Assembly (NCBI GenBank): GCA_963725185.1
Contig: CAVRXO010000009.1
Span: 124,001-188,000, forward strand
DNA: 64,000 nucleotides
Reading direction: 5' to 3'
Origin: VAZQ01 sp963725185
GTDB lineage: Bacteria; Pseudomonadota; Alphaproteobacteria; Rhizobiales; Xanthobacteraceae
This document shows positions 47,223-54,830 of the stretch, piece by piece; the first letter of the stretch is position 1; the number at the start of each line of letters is the position of its first letter. The translations under genes were made by a program, and so were the position numbers. Under the pieces are notes generated by a model. It was not told where the DNA came from. It saw only the letters and a program-made list of their open reading frames with translations, and did no database searches.

Positions 47223-47550
47223 TGAAAACTTACTCTGTTCTCTAAAGAATAAGCCTGCGGCGGTAGGATCCAACTACTTTGTGCAGGTTAAGACGGGTAG
47301 AAGCCCGTATCGTGCTGTCTTCCAGGAGCAGGGAGACGAGATGTCATCGAGATCGCTCGCAAGTTTAACTTTCGCCACTGCTAGTTTTCTTACGTAATCG
47401 CCGCCGAATCTACGATCAGGACGTGGTCGATCTAGGCGAAGGCAAAGCGCGACGCTACTTTGCTTTTGCCATCGATGGTGTGGTGATCGTTGTCTTTGAT
47501 GGCGCGGTTTGAATGGTTGTTGCACAGGAAGATCCACGGGCGCTTGAGTG

Positions 47551-47591
47551 CGGTACTGCACGCCCAAAATCGGTACTGCGGCGCAGTACCG
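47551..47591. repeat. GGTACTGC/GCAGTACC repeat cluster near the island right end
   Basis: CGGTACTGC at 47551-47559 and a perfect hairpin CGGTACTGC-GGC-GCAGTACCG at 47571-47591. The 8-mer GCAGTACC also occurs twice near the left end (32617, 32629). Position near both att sites suggests arm-type binding sites for a lost integrase or excisionase (inference). No gene is seen in 47223-47769. Confidence 0.6.
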
Positions 47592-47652
47592 GAGGCGTAA
47601 AATTTCCGCGGAACCAGGACCGTTACGGAAGACTGAGATTGAACTAATCACT

Positions 47653-47686
47653 TGAACGAAAAGGAGAACTGAACGAAAAGGAGAAC
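47653..47686 (+). repeat. Tandem duplication of a 17-mer
   Basis: TGAACGAAAAGGAGAAC occurs twice head to tail at 47653-47669 and 47670-47686. It contains an AAGGAG ribosome-binding-like core but no start codon follows closely. Confidence 0.7.
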
Positions 47687-47769
47687 GCTACAGCTCGACA
47701 ACATCGGAACCTTTGTCGGGCCGAAGACCGTATGGACGGATTCGCGTTTGGAGTGCTAACAGAATCAAC

Positions 47770-48765
47770 ATGTTAGCGCATCGCTTTTCCATCGCCCCGA
47801 TGATGGAATGGACCGACCGGCATTGCCGGTTCTTCCATCGTCTGATGACGCGCCGCGCGTTGCTCTATACCGAGATGGTCACGACCGGCGCCGTGCTGCA
47901 TGGCGACCGCGACCGGCTCCTCGGCTTTGATCCGTTCGAGCATCCGGTGGCGCTGCAGCTTGGCGGCTGCGATCCGGGTGCGCTGGCGCAGTGCGCGCGC
48001 ATCGGCGCGGAGCTGGGCTATGACGAGATCAATCTCAATGCCGGCTGCCCGTCGGACCGGGTGCAGGAGGGCCGCTTCGGCGCCTGCCTGATGGCCGAGC
48101 CCGACCGGGTGGGCGAGTGCGTGGCCGCCATGAAGGCGCAGGTGGCGGTGCCGGTCACGGTCAAATGCCGCATCGGCATCGACGAGCAGGATCCCGAAGA
48201 GGCGCTCGAGACGTTCGCCGGCGCGGTCGAGCGTGCCGGCGTGGACGGCCTCGTCGTGCATGCCCGCAAGGCCTGGCTCAAGGGCCTGTCGCCGCGCCAG
48301 AACCGCGACGTGCCCCCGCTCGACCACGGTCGCGTGCATCGCCTCAAGGCCGCGCATCCCCATCTGCGCGTGGTGCTCAACGGCGGCATCGCGAGCGTCG
48401 CCGAGGCGGCCCTGCAGCTCGATCGGGTCGACGGCGTGATGATGGGGCGCGCCGCCTACCAGGAGCCGTGGCGGCTCCTCGAGGTCGATCCGCTCGTGTT
48501 CGGCGCCGCCGCGCCGTTGCACGCCCCCAAGGCGGCCGCGCAGGCGCTGATCCCCTATGTCGAGCGCGAGCTCGAGCGCGGCACGCGGCTCTCCGCCATC
48601 ACCCGCCACATGCTGGGACTGTTCCGCGGCGTGCCCGGCGCGCGCGCCTTCCGCCGTCATCTGGCAACCCAAGGGGTGAAGCCGGGGGCCGGCACGGATG
48701 TTCTGGTCGAAGCGCTTGCTCTCGTTGCCGACCGCGTACCCGAGCCGGCAACCGTGGCGGCATAG
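47770..48765 (+). CDS. dusA: tRNA-dihydrouridine synthase A (5' end supplied by the island)
   Basis: 331 residues. DusA reduces uridines (U20/U20a) in the tRNA D-loop using FMN and NADPH. FMN/active-site blocks: RFSIAPMMEWTDRHCRFFHRLMTRRALLYTEM, VALQLGGCDPGALAQCA, EINLNAGCPSDRVQEGRFGACLM (catalytic Cys near residue 94), VTVKCRIGID, VVLNGGIASV and DGVMMGRAAYQEPW. The start ATG 47770 and first codons (MLAH) come from the island; the displaced native start lies at 32516. The gene body is complete, so dusA probably stays functional, from an island promoter. Confidence 0.93.
   Translation: MLAHRFSIAPMMEWTDRHCRFFHRLMTRRALLYTEMVTTGAVLHGDRDRLLGFDPFEHPVALQLGGCDPGALAQCARIGAELGYDEINLNAGCPSDRVQEGRFGACLMAEPDRVGECVAAMKAQVAVPVTVKCRIGIDEQDPEEALETFAGAVERAGVDGLVVHARKAWLKGLSPRQNRDVPPLDHGRVHRLKAAHPHLRVVLNGGIASVAEAALQLDRVDGVMMGRAAYQEPWRLLEVDPLVFGAAAPLHAPKAAAQALIPYVERELERGTRLSAITRHMLGLFRGVPGARAFRRHLATQGVKPGAGTDVLVEALALVADRVPEPATVAA
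47782..47818 (+). repeat. Island right attachment-site repeat inside dusA
   Basis: Matches 32537-32573 at 35 of 37 positions; the core 47788-47814 is identical. From here on the native dusA body resumes. Confidence 0.88.
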
Positions 48766-48799
48766 CTCAAATCACAAACCGGCAAGCGCGGAGCGAGCG

Positions 48800-49633
48800 A
48801 TGGATTTCGGGGTTCCCCTCCACGAGCTTGCCTGGCTCGTGCTCCTGATCGTCGCCGGCGGCCTCCTCACCGGAATTCTCGCCGGCCTGTTCGGCATCGG
48901 CGGCGGCGGGATCATCGTGCCGATCCTCTACGAGGTGTTCGGTGCGCTCGGCGTGCCGGCCGATCTGCGTTTGCAGCTCTGCGTCGGCACCTCGATCGTG
49001 ATCATTGTGCCCACCAACGTGCGCTCCTTGCTGGAGCATCGCCGCAAGGGCGCGGTGTTGATGGACGTGGTGCGGGTGTGGGCGGCCCCGGCGGTGCTCG
49101 GCGTCGCCGCCGGCTCCGCCATCGCGGCGTTTGCTCCCGGCACGGTGCTCAAGATCGCGTTCGTGGTGATCGCCAGCACGATCTCGGCCAAGCTGCTGTT
49201 CGGGCGCAACAGCTGGCGGCTGGGGACGCAGCTGCCAGGCCGCGCCGCCATGACGGCCTATGGGTTTCTGATCGGGCTCGCGGCCTCGCTGATGGGGATC
49301 AGCGGCGGCTCGCTCTCCAACATGATCCTCACGCTCTACGGCACGCCGATCCATCGCGCGGTCGCCACCTCGGCCGGCCTCGGCGTGCCGATCACCATCG
49401 CGGGCGCGCTCGGCTACATGCTCGCCGGCCTGCCGCACCAGGCCGAGATGCCGCCGCTCTCGATCGGATTTGTGTCGTTCATCGGCGTCGCCGTGATGGC
49501 ACCGATCTCGAGCTTCAGCGCGCCCTATGGGGCGCGGCTTGCCCACGTGCTGCCCGCCCGTGGCCTCGAGATCGGATTCGGAATCTTTCTGTTGCTGGTA
49601 TCGGCGCGCTTCCTGGTGAGCCTGGTGGGATGA
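48800..49633 (+). CDS. TauE/SafE family membrane protein (sulfite/anion exporter family)
   Basis: 277 residues, about 8 membrane helices in two repeats. The N-terminal repeat has LTGILAGLFGIGGGGIIVPIL, the C-terminal one GLAASLMGISGGSLSNMILTLYG, the conserved glycine-rich motifs of TauE/SafE (DUF81). Members move sulfite, sulfonates or other organic anions across the inner membrane; substrate unknown here. GGAG lies 6 bases before ATG 48800, while the open frame upstream overlaps dusA. Starts 34 bp after the dusA stop and probably shares its transcript. Confidence 0.9.
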   Translation: MDFGVPLHELAWLVLLIVAGGLLTGILAGLFGIGGGGIIVPILYEVFGALGVPADLRLQLCVGTSIVIIVPTNVRSLLEHRRKGAVLMDVVRVWAAPAVLGVAAGSAIAAFAPGTVLKIAFVVIASTISAKLLFGRNSWRLGTQLPGRAAMTAYGFLIGLAASLMGISGGSLSNMILTLYGTPIHRAVATSAGLGVPITIAGALGYMLAGLPHQAEMPPLSIGFVSFIGVAVMAPISSFSAPYGARLAHVLPARGLEIGFGIFLLLVSARFLVSLVG

Positions 49634-49816
49634 GGCCGGCGGGTCAGATGGTTGACAGCAGCGCCCGGCCTGCCTAGCTTTGCCCCGGGTCGATACACCC
49701 GCCGCCTGCGCCCATTTGGGATGGTGAACGTATCAGTCTCTCTCCGCCCTCGCCATTGGCGAACGGGTCGGCAAGGCAGGCCCCGATCTCCGCCGTTCGC
49801 CGATGAAGAGGTGCTC

Positions 49817-50545
49817 ATGCGCGATTTTCGCGATGCGAAGTCTATGGCGCACGCCCTGCGCGATGCCTTGAAGAGCAGGGCCGTCGAAACCACCCACAGC
49901 GAATCTCTGGAGCTGATCGCCAAGGCGTTCGGCTATGAGAGCTGGAACGTCCTCTCCGCCAAGATCGACGCGGCCGAACGGCATGCGCGCGAAGAGCATG
50001 CGCTTTCGCCCGCCGCCGCAGCGGATCTGCCGCCGCAAAACACGCTCTATTGCTCGTTCTGCGGCAAGAGCCAGCACGACGTGAAGAAGCTGATTGCCGG
50101 CCCCTCCGTCTTCATTTGCGACGAGTGCGTTGCGCTATGCGTGGACATCGTTCGCGATGATGTCCCGCTTTGGAAGGTCTTGAGCTCATTGACGGTGGCC
50201 GAGCGAAGCGGAAGCGATGCCTCTCCGGCCGCGGCCGAGCATGTTCGCAGCCGGTCGACCGAGGATGTCACCTCCTACGTGAAGCAAATTCAGGGTATGA
50301 TGGAGCATAATCGTATCCTCCTGCAGTGCATCGACCGAAGGCTTGCAATGCGGGACGGCGAGCAGCCGACGAAGAGCGATATCGTGGCGTCGGCGCGCTT
50401 CGCTTACTTGAACGAAAAGACAAAGCAGGAGCTCGTCGCCCTGCAGCAAAATACCCAACGCGCACTTAGGCGCTATCAGGATGCGCTCAACATAGGGACG
50501 AGCGTGCTCGGCGAACGCGGGCAGCAGGCCAATTCGCAGACGTGA
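49817..50545 (+). CDS. ClpX-type C4 zinc-finger protein
   Basis: 242 residues. N-terminal helical part MRDFRDAKSMAHALRDALKSRAVETTHSESLELIAKAFGYESWNVLSAKI resembles the glyoxalase-related domain of Rhizobiales proteins. Then a ClpX zinc-binding module LYCSFCGKSQHDVKKLIAGPSVFICDECVALC with four cysteines in the ClpX spacing (CxxC...CxxC). No AAA ATPase follows, so this is a stand-alone ZBD, perhaps an adaptor recognising ClpX-type substrates or partners (inference). The C-terminus is helical. GAAGAGG precedes ATG 49817. Confidence 0.85.
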   Translation: MRDFRDAKSMAHALRDALKSRAVETTHSESLELIAKAFGYESWNVLSAKIDAAERHAREEHALSPAAAADLPPQNTLYCSFCGKSQHDVKKLIAGPSVFICDECVALCVDIVRDDVPLWKVLSSLTVAERSGSDASPAAAEHVRSRSTEDVTSYVKQIQGMMEHNRILLQCIDRRLAMRDGEQPTKSDIVASARFAYLNEKTKQELVALQQNTQRALRRYQDALNIGTSVLGERGQQANSQT

Positions 50546-50754
50546 ATTCGAAAGCGGCTTGTCCCGGTCTTGGCGCCAGGTGCCGGCAGGCGCCTGCGCG
50601 CTCTTGACGTCGATATCGAATCAGATTATCCGGTAAATTGAAACTGGCGAATTGCGCCCGGGCCGGAGAAGCGTGCCGGCCTTCGGTCTCAGTCAATGGG
50701 CGCAGTCCAAGACCCGGGCGCTTATTTTTTTCCTGTAAATAACAACCGATCAAG

Positions 50755-50852
50755 CGTAGGGCGCAATCGCTTTATTGCGCCGTTCGGCCAAGCCTGTCGC
50801 GCCGAACTTCATGGTACGGGCGGTCGGCGCAATAAAGCGATTGCGCCCTACG
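50755..50852. repeat. Palindromic repeat element with 27-28-bp inverted ends, copy 2
   Basis: Arms 50755-50782 and 50825-50852 match those of 29402-29505 exactly over 27 bp; the 42-bp interior differs. It again lies between convergent genes, just past the aspartic protease stop. The rest of 50546-50754 shows no gene. Confidence 0.9.
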
Positions 50853-50860
50853 AAGGAGCA

Positions 50861-51553
50861 CTACGGGTAACCCCGCAGCAGCAGCTGGTCGCCGCGTACC
50901 TCCCAGCTTTCGAGACGATTGAGGAAGCTCATGCCGAGCAGGCTGGTATGGAGCTGGCCCGGCTGCGCGATCAGCGCCGGAACCGCGCGCTCGACGATGC
51001 CGCCGACCGCAAGGCGGTCGAGCGTCACCGGGGCCGCCCGCGCGCGGCCGTTGGCGGTGTCCACATTGACCGTGTAGGCGAGCACCTCGAGCGGCAGCCC
51101 GGCGGCCTTGGCGGCCTCTTGGGTCAACACGACCGAGCTGGCGCCGGTATCGAGCGCCATCGGAACGCGCGCGCCGTTGACTTGCGCACCGATCGAGAAG
51201 CTGCCGCCGTTGCGCACGATCTCCACCGTATGGCCGCGCGTCGCCATGTGGCCGGGGACGAACTCGGCCAGCACCCGCTCGGATACGTCCCGCAGCTCGA
51301 ACCGATAGGTGTAGCCGATCGCCAGCAACAGCGCGATCACCACCCAGATCAGCGCCGACTGCAGTGCGCTCGCGAAGCGCTCGCGGCGCAACAGCGTGAG
51401 CGCGAACGAGCCGATCACGACCACGAGCACGATCTTCACCGCCAACGAGGACAGATCGACCTGGCTCAGTCCGGCAAAGACTCCGTCGTGCTGCGCGACC
51501 AGCACCAGGACCCCGGCCAGGGCCGCGAGCAAGATCCAAAGCAGTCGCTGCAC
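50861..51553 (-). CDS. TIGR02281-like retropepsin-type aspartic protease, membrane anchored
   Basis: 230 residues with GTG start at 51553 (GAGG 8 bases upstream). Three hydrophobic segments at the N-terminus (LLWILLAALAGVLVLVA, LAVKIVLVVVIGSFALTLL, ALIWVVIALLLAIGY), then the protease domain with the active-site triad VPMALDTGASSVVLT (DTG) and ending LLGMSFLNRLESWEVRGDQLLL. Clan AA protease, one DTG per chain, so it must dimerise. Typical for alphaproteobacteria; substrate unknown, catalytic domain probably periplasmic. Confidence 0.9.
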   Translation of the reverse strand: MQRLLWILLAALAGVLVLVAQHDGVFAGLSQVDLSSLAVKIVLVVVIGSFALTLLRRERFASALQSALIWVVIALLLAIGYTYRFELRDVSERVLAEFVPGHMATRGHTVEIVRNGGSFSIGAQVNGARVPMALDTGASSVVLTQEAAKAAGLPLEVLAYTVNVDTANGRARAAPVTLDRLAVGGIVERAVPALIAQPGQLHTSLLGMSFLNRLESWEVRGDQLLLRGYP

Positions 51554-51660
51554 GCTCAAGCCTCGGTCTGCGAATTCATGCGTGGAGGTGCCCCCGTGAC
51601 GCGTGTCCGTGACGAAAGATAGTGCCCCTCGCGCGGAAGGCAATCGAGGCACGAATCCCG

Positions 51661-51783
51661 CCCCCTGAAAGGAGGAGGGTCGCGCCGAAGGCGCGGGGAG
51701 GGGGTCCCGCCTCTCGGCAGATTCGGAGCTTGTGGCGTGACCCCCACCCGACCCGCCTTGCGGGTCGACCTCCCGGGAGGTGT
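51661..51783. repeat. Intergenic palindromic repeat family 2, copy 1
   Basis: Contains CCCCCTGAAAGGAGGAGGGT, CGCGCCGAAGGCGCGG and GACCCCCACCCGACCC, an array of short palindromes shared with 53576-53743 and 58669-58803. Lies between the aspartic protease and the sensor kinase. Confidence 0.8.
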
Positions 51784-51826
51784 CGCTGAGGGCGCGGCAA
51801 TTCGGGCATAGGCAGGCGCGCCGGAC

Positions 51827-53422
51827 TCACACCCCGATCCGGAACATCAGCCGGCGGCGCTCGGGCGATTTGGGCGCCGGTGCGGCTTCGGTCCTTTCCG
51901 ACTGCGGCCGCGGCGCAATCGGCGGCGCCGGCTCGGCCAAGGGGGCGAGCGCCGTCATCACCCGTTCCGGCGGGAAGGTCACGACCACCTCGGTGCCGAT
52001 GCGCAGCTTGGACTTGAGCGAGAAGGTCCCGTTGTGGAGATCGATCAGGCTCTTGGCGATCGGCAGCCCGAGGCCGGCGCCCTGCTCGGCGGATTTGATG
52101 GAGTTCGAGCCCTGCCCGAACGAGGCCAGCACGATCGGGATCTCCTCCTCGGGAATTCCGGGGCCGCTGTCCTTGACGCTGAGATATTGCCCGCCCGATG
52201 CCGTCCAGCCGACTTTGAGCCAGATCTCGCCGCCCGGCGGGGTGAACTTGATGGCATTGGACAAGAGGTTGAGGCAGATCTGGCGCACCGCGCGCTCGTC
52301 GGCCCACAGCCGCGGCATTTCCGGCTCGTACACTTCGTGGATGGTCAGGCTGCGGTTCTTGGCGCGGATCTGCAGGAGGTGCGCGCACTCGGCCACCACA
52401 TGGGCCAGCGTGACCGCCTCCTCGTTGAGCTCGTAGCGGCCGGCCTCGATGCGGGAGAGGTCGAGGATCTCGTTGATCAGGCCGAGCAGATGCACACCTG
52501 AATTATGGATGTCGCCCGAATATTCCTTATAGGCGGCAACGCTGTGGGGACCGAAGATCTCGGCCTGCATCACCTCCGAGAAGCCCAGGATGGCATTGAG
52601 CGGGGTCCGCAGCTCATGGCTCATCTGCGCCAGGAAGCGCGATTTGGCGACATTGGCGGCTTCCGCGCGCCGGCGCGCCTCGTCGGAGATCGCCTTGGAG
52701 GTCTCCAGCTCGCCGATCAGCGCATCCTTCTCGGCGCGCGCCTCCAGCGTTGCCAGCATGGTCGAATAGAGCCGGTGCGTGAGCAGCGAGAAGTAGCCTT
52801 GGGCGGTGAGCGCCATGATCGAGAGGATATAGTCGTGCAGGTTGGCATTGAGCGCGAATTCGAGCGCCACTGCGGCCGAGACCGGCATGGTGGCGGCGAA
52901 CACCGCGATCGGCACGCTCGATGCCAGCATGCTCGACACCGCGACCACCAGCAGCATCACGAACAGCATGAACGTGTTCGATCCGTCGTCGACCCCGGAC
53001 GGATGGATGAGGATGAACATCCAGGCCAGCCCGAAGAACAGATCGAGGATGATGAAGCGCAGGCGCCAGAGCCGCAGATTGATGCCGGCCTGCGGCTCGG
53101 CCAGGAACTGCCGGCACTTGGTGACCATGATCGCATGGATCGCCAGCACCGCGATGGTCCAGATGCCGGCGGTGACCGCCCCGCTCCAGAGGCTCGACAG
53201 GAACCCGACCGTCCCGACCTGCAGCAGGACCACCAGGGAGGCCGACAGCCGGTTCTGCGCGAACAGGCGCAATAGCTCGTAGTCAAAGGCCGGGCGCGTG
53301 CCGGTGGTCGAGGTCAGCCGGTCGCGCGCCTCGCGCACGTGCTGCGCGGCTGCGCGTCGGCGCTTCGCGGAGGACGGGTCGCTTAAGGGGGCAACATCAC
53401 GCGGATCGCTGGCAACGCTCAT
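51827..53422 (-). CDS. Membrane-bound sensor histidine kinase
   Basis: 531 residues. Several N-terminal membrane helices (for example ASLVVLLQVGTVGFLSSLW, IIILDLFFGLAWMFILI, TFMLFVMLLVVAVSSML), then a HisKA dimerisation domain with the phosphorylatable His in FLAQMSHELRTPLNAILGFSEVM (near residue 268), and an HATPase domain with N box ICLNLLSNAIKFTPPGGEI, G1 VKDSGPGIPEEE and G2 QGAGLGLPIAKSLIDLHNG. Resembles PleC/DivJ-like kinases of the alphaproteobacterial cell-cycle/developmental network; no response regulator is adjacent, so the partner is unknown. Complete length. Confidence 0.9.
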   Translation of the reverse strand: MSVASDPRDVAPLSDPSSAKRRRAAAQHVREARDRLTSTTGTRPAFDYELLRLFAQNRLSASLVVLLQVGTVGFLSSLWSGAVTAGIWTIAVLAIHAIMVTKCRQFLAEPQAGINLRLWRLRFIILDLFFGLAWMFILIHPSGVDDGSNTFMLFVMLLVVAVSSMLASSVPIAVFAATMPVSAAVALEFALNANLHDYILSIMALTAQGYFSLLTHRLYSTMLATLEARAEKDALIGELETSKAISDEARRRAEAANVAKSRFLAQMSHELRTPLNAILGFSEVMQAEIFGPHSVAAYKEYSGDIHNSGVHLLGLINEILDLSRIEAGRYELNEEAVTLAHVVAECAHLLQIRAKNRSLTIHEVYEPEMPRLWADERAVRQICLNLLSNAIKFTPPGGEIWLKVGWTASGGQYLSVKDSGPGIPEEEIPIVLASFGQGSNSIKSAEQGAGLGLPIAKSLIDLHNGTFSLKSKLRIGTEVVVTFPPERVMTALAPLAEPAPPIAPRPQSERTEAAPAPKSPERRRLMFRIGV

Positions 53423-53575
53423 GACGGCTGGTATTCGGCCTTACAGGTCTTGTCCCAGGCTGGCTCAAAATCCTTAAGATGAGGCTTAAGGGACCCCTAA
53501 AATCCCTGGTTAACGAAATTCCCATCCCTTCCCTTGAAACGAGAAATGGGGAGGTCCACCGGGCTCTCCTCCAAA

Positions 53576-53743
53576 CCTCCCCCTGCAGGGGGAGGTCGGA
53601 TCGCGCAGCGATCCGGGTGGGGGTCCCGCCACAAGCGCCGAATCTGCGGGAAGACGAGACCCCCACCCGGCGCCGGAGCCTGTCATCGGGCCGGCCAAAA
53701 GCCGGACCCGTTGGGCGCCACCCTCCCACTTTCAGGGGGAGGG
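53576..53743. repeat. Intergenic palindromic repeat family 2, copy 2 (reverse orientation)
   Basis: CCTCCCCCTGCAGGGGGAGG, TCGGATCGCGCAGCGATCCG and later CCCACTTTCAGGGGGAGGG, the same building blocks as 58669-58803 read in reverse. It fills most of the 53423-53832 gap, where no gene is seen. Confidence 0.8.
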
Positions 53744-53832
53744 AAGAGGCACCGCCGTGCCAAACAACAAAATTCAAATGCGATTGCCCTGCCTGCAAGG
53801 GCGAAGGTGTGGCGAAGCCCGCCGCAGCTCCT

Positions 53833-54702
53833 TCAGCGCTCGAGGCGCGCGAACAGGCTTGACGTATCCCAGCGCCGCCCACCCATTTGCTGCACCTCCG
53901 AATAGAACTGATCGACCAGCGCGGTGACCGGCAGATGGGCGCCGTTGCGGCGCGCTTCGGCGAGGCAGATGGCAAGATCCTTGCGCATCCAATCGACCGC
54001 GAAGCCGAAATCGAACTTGCCGGCGATCATGGTCTTGTAGCGGTTCTCCATCTGCCAGGACTGCGCGGCTCCTTTCGAGATCGTCTCGATCACCGCCTCG
54101 ACATCGAGACCGGCGTGCTTGGCGAAGTGGATTCCCTCCGCCAAGGCCTGCACCAGCCCGCCGATGCAAATCTGGTTGACCATCTTGGTGAGCTGGCCTG
54201 CGCCGGCGGGGCCAAGAAGCTTGCACATGCGCGCATAGGCCATGATGATGCTCTGCGCGCGCTCATAGGGCGCCGCATCGCCGCCGCACATCACGGTCAG
54301 CGTGCCGTTCTCGGCGCCGGCCTGGCCGCCGGAGACCGGCGCATCGATGAAATCGAAGCCGCCTTTCTTCGCCTCGGCATAAAGCTCGCGCGCGATTCCG
54401 GCCGAGGCGGTGGTGTGGTCGACGAACACCGCGCCTTGCTTCATGCCGGCGAAAGCGCCGTCGGGTCCGAGCGTCACTTGGCGCAGGTCATCGTCATTGC
54501 CGACGCAGGCCATGACGAAGTCCTGGCCTGCGGCTGCCTGCCGTGGCGTCAAGGCGAGCCGCCCCTGATGCTCGGCCACCCATTTCTCGGCCTTGGCGGC
54601 AGTTCGGTTATAGACCGTGACCTCGTGACTGCCTTTGCGCTTGAGATGTCCGGCCATCGGGTAGCCCATGACGCCGAGACCGATAAATGTCACCTTGGCC
54701 AT
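53833..54702 (-). CDS. 3-hydroxyisobutyrate dehydrogenase family protein
   Basis: 289 residues. NAD(P) motif FIGLGVMGYPMAGHLKRKG, then the substrate signature DFIDAPVSGGQAGAENGTLTVMCGG, and catalytic Lys in AGQLTKMVNQICIGGLVQALAEG. These enzymes oxidise 3-hydroxyisobutyrate, tartronate semialdehyde or gamma-hydroxybutyrate-type beta-hydroxyacids; the exact substrate is not decided. AGGAGG lies before ATG 54702. It is divergent from the Mrp-like ATPase gene. Confidence 0.9.
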   Translation of the reverse strand: MAKVTFIGLGVMGYPMAGHLKRKGSHEVTVYNRTAAKAEKWVAEHQGRLALTPRQAAAGQDFVMACVGNDDDLRQVTLGPDGAFAGMKQGAVFVDHTTASAGIARELYAEAKKGGFDFIDAPVSGGQAGAENGTLTVMCGGDAAPYERAQSIIMAYARMCKLLGPAGAGQLTKMVNQICIGGLVQALAEGIHFAKHAGLDVEAVIETISKGAAQSWQMENRYKTMIAGKFDFGFAVDWMRKDLAICLAEARRNGAHLPVTALVDQFYSEVQQMGGRRWDTSSLFARLER

Positions 54703-54830
54703 GATTCCTCCTCGCTGTGACGCCTGCGGCGCGCAATGCCTATATGTGGGCAAGTCTATAGAACCGATCCGACACCGTCTCTATGGTGCGGGCCGCGCCG
54801 AAGCCTCTCAAGAGCAACCGTGGACGGACG

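Larger units (their letters stand above)
32537..47818. mobile_element. 15.2-kb defence island integrated into dusA
   Basis: Bounded by the 37-bp dusA direct repeat. Contents: two coupled SANT/Myb-like genes, type II Wadjet (jetABCD), ietAS, a small unknown gene and gene-poor, AT-richer ends. dusA is a documented integration site of prophages and genomic islands; integration replaces the gene's 5' end, exactly as seen here. No integrase or excisionase gene is recognisable, so the element is degenerate, non-autonomous or mobilised in trans. Confidence 0.88.

Noticed and set aside
47274..47651. 125-codon minus-strand frame at the right island end
   Set aside because: Composition not protein-like and it runs through a perfect hairpin; no motif or start signal.
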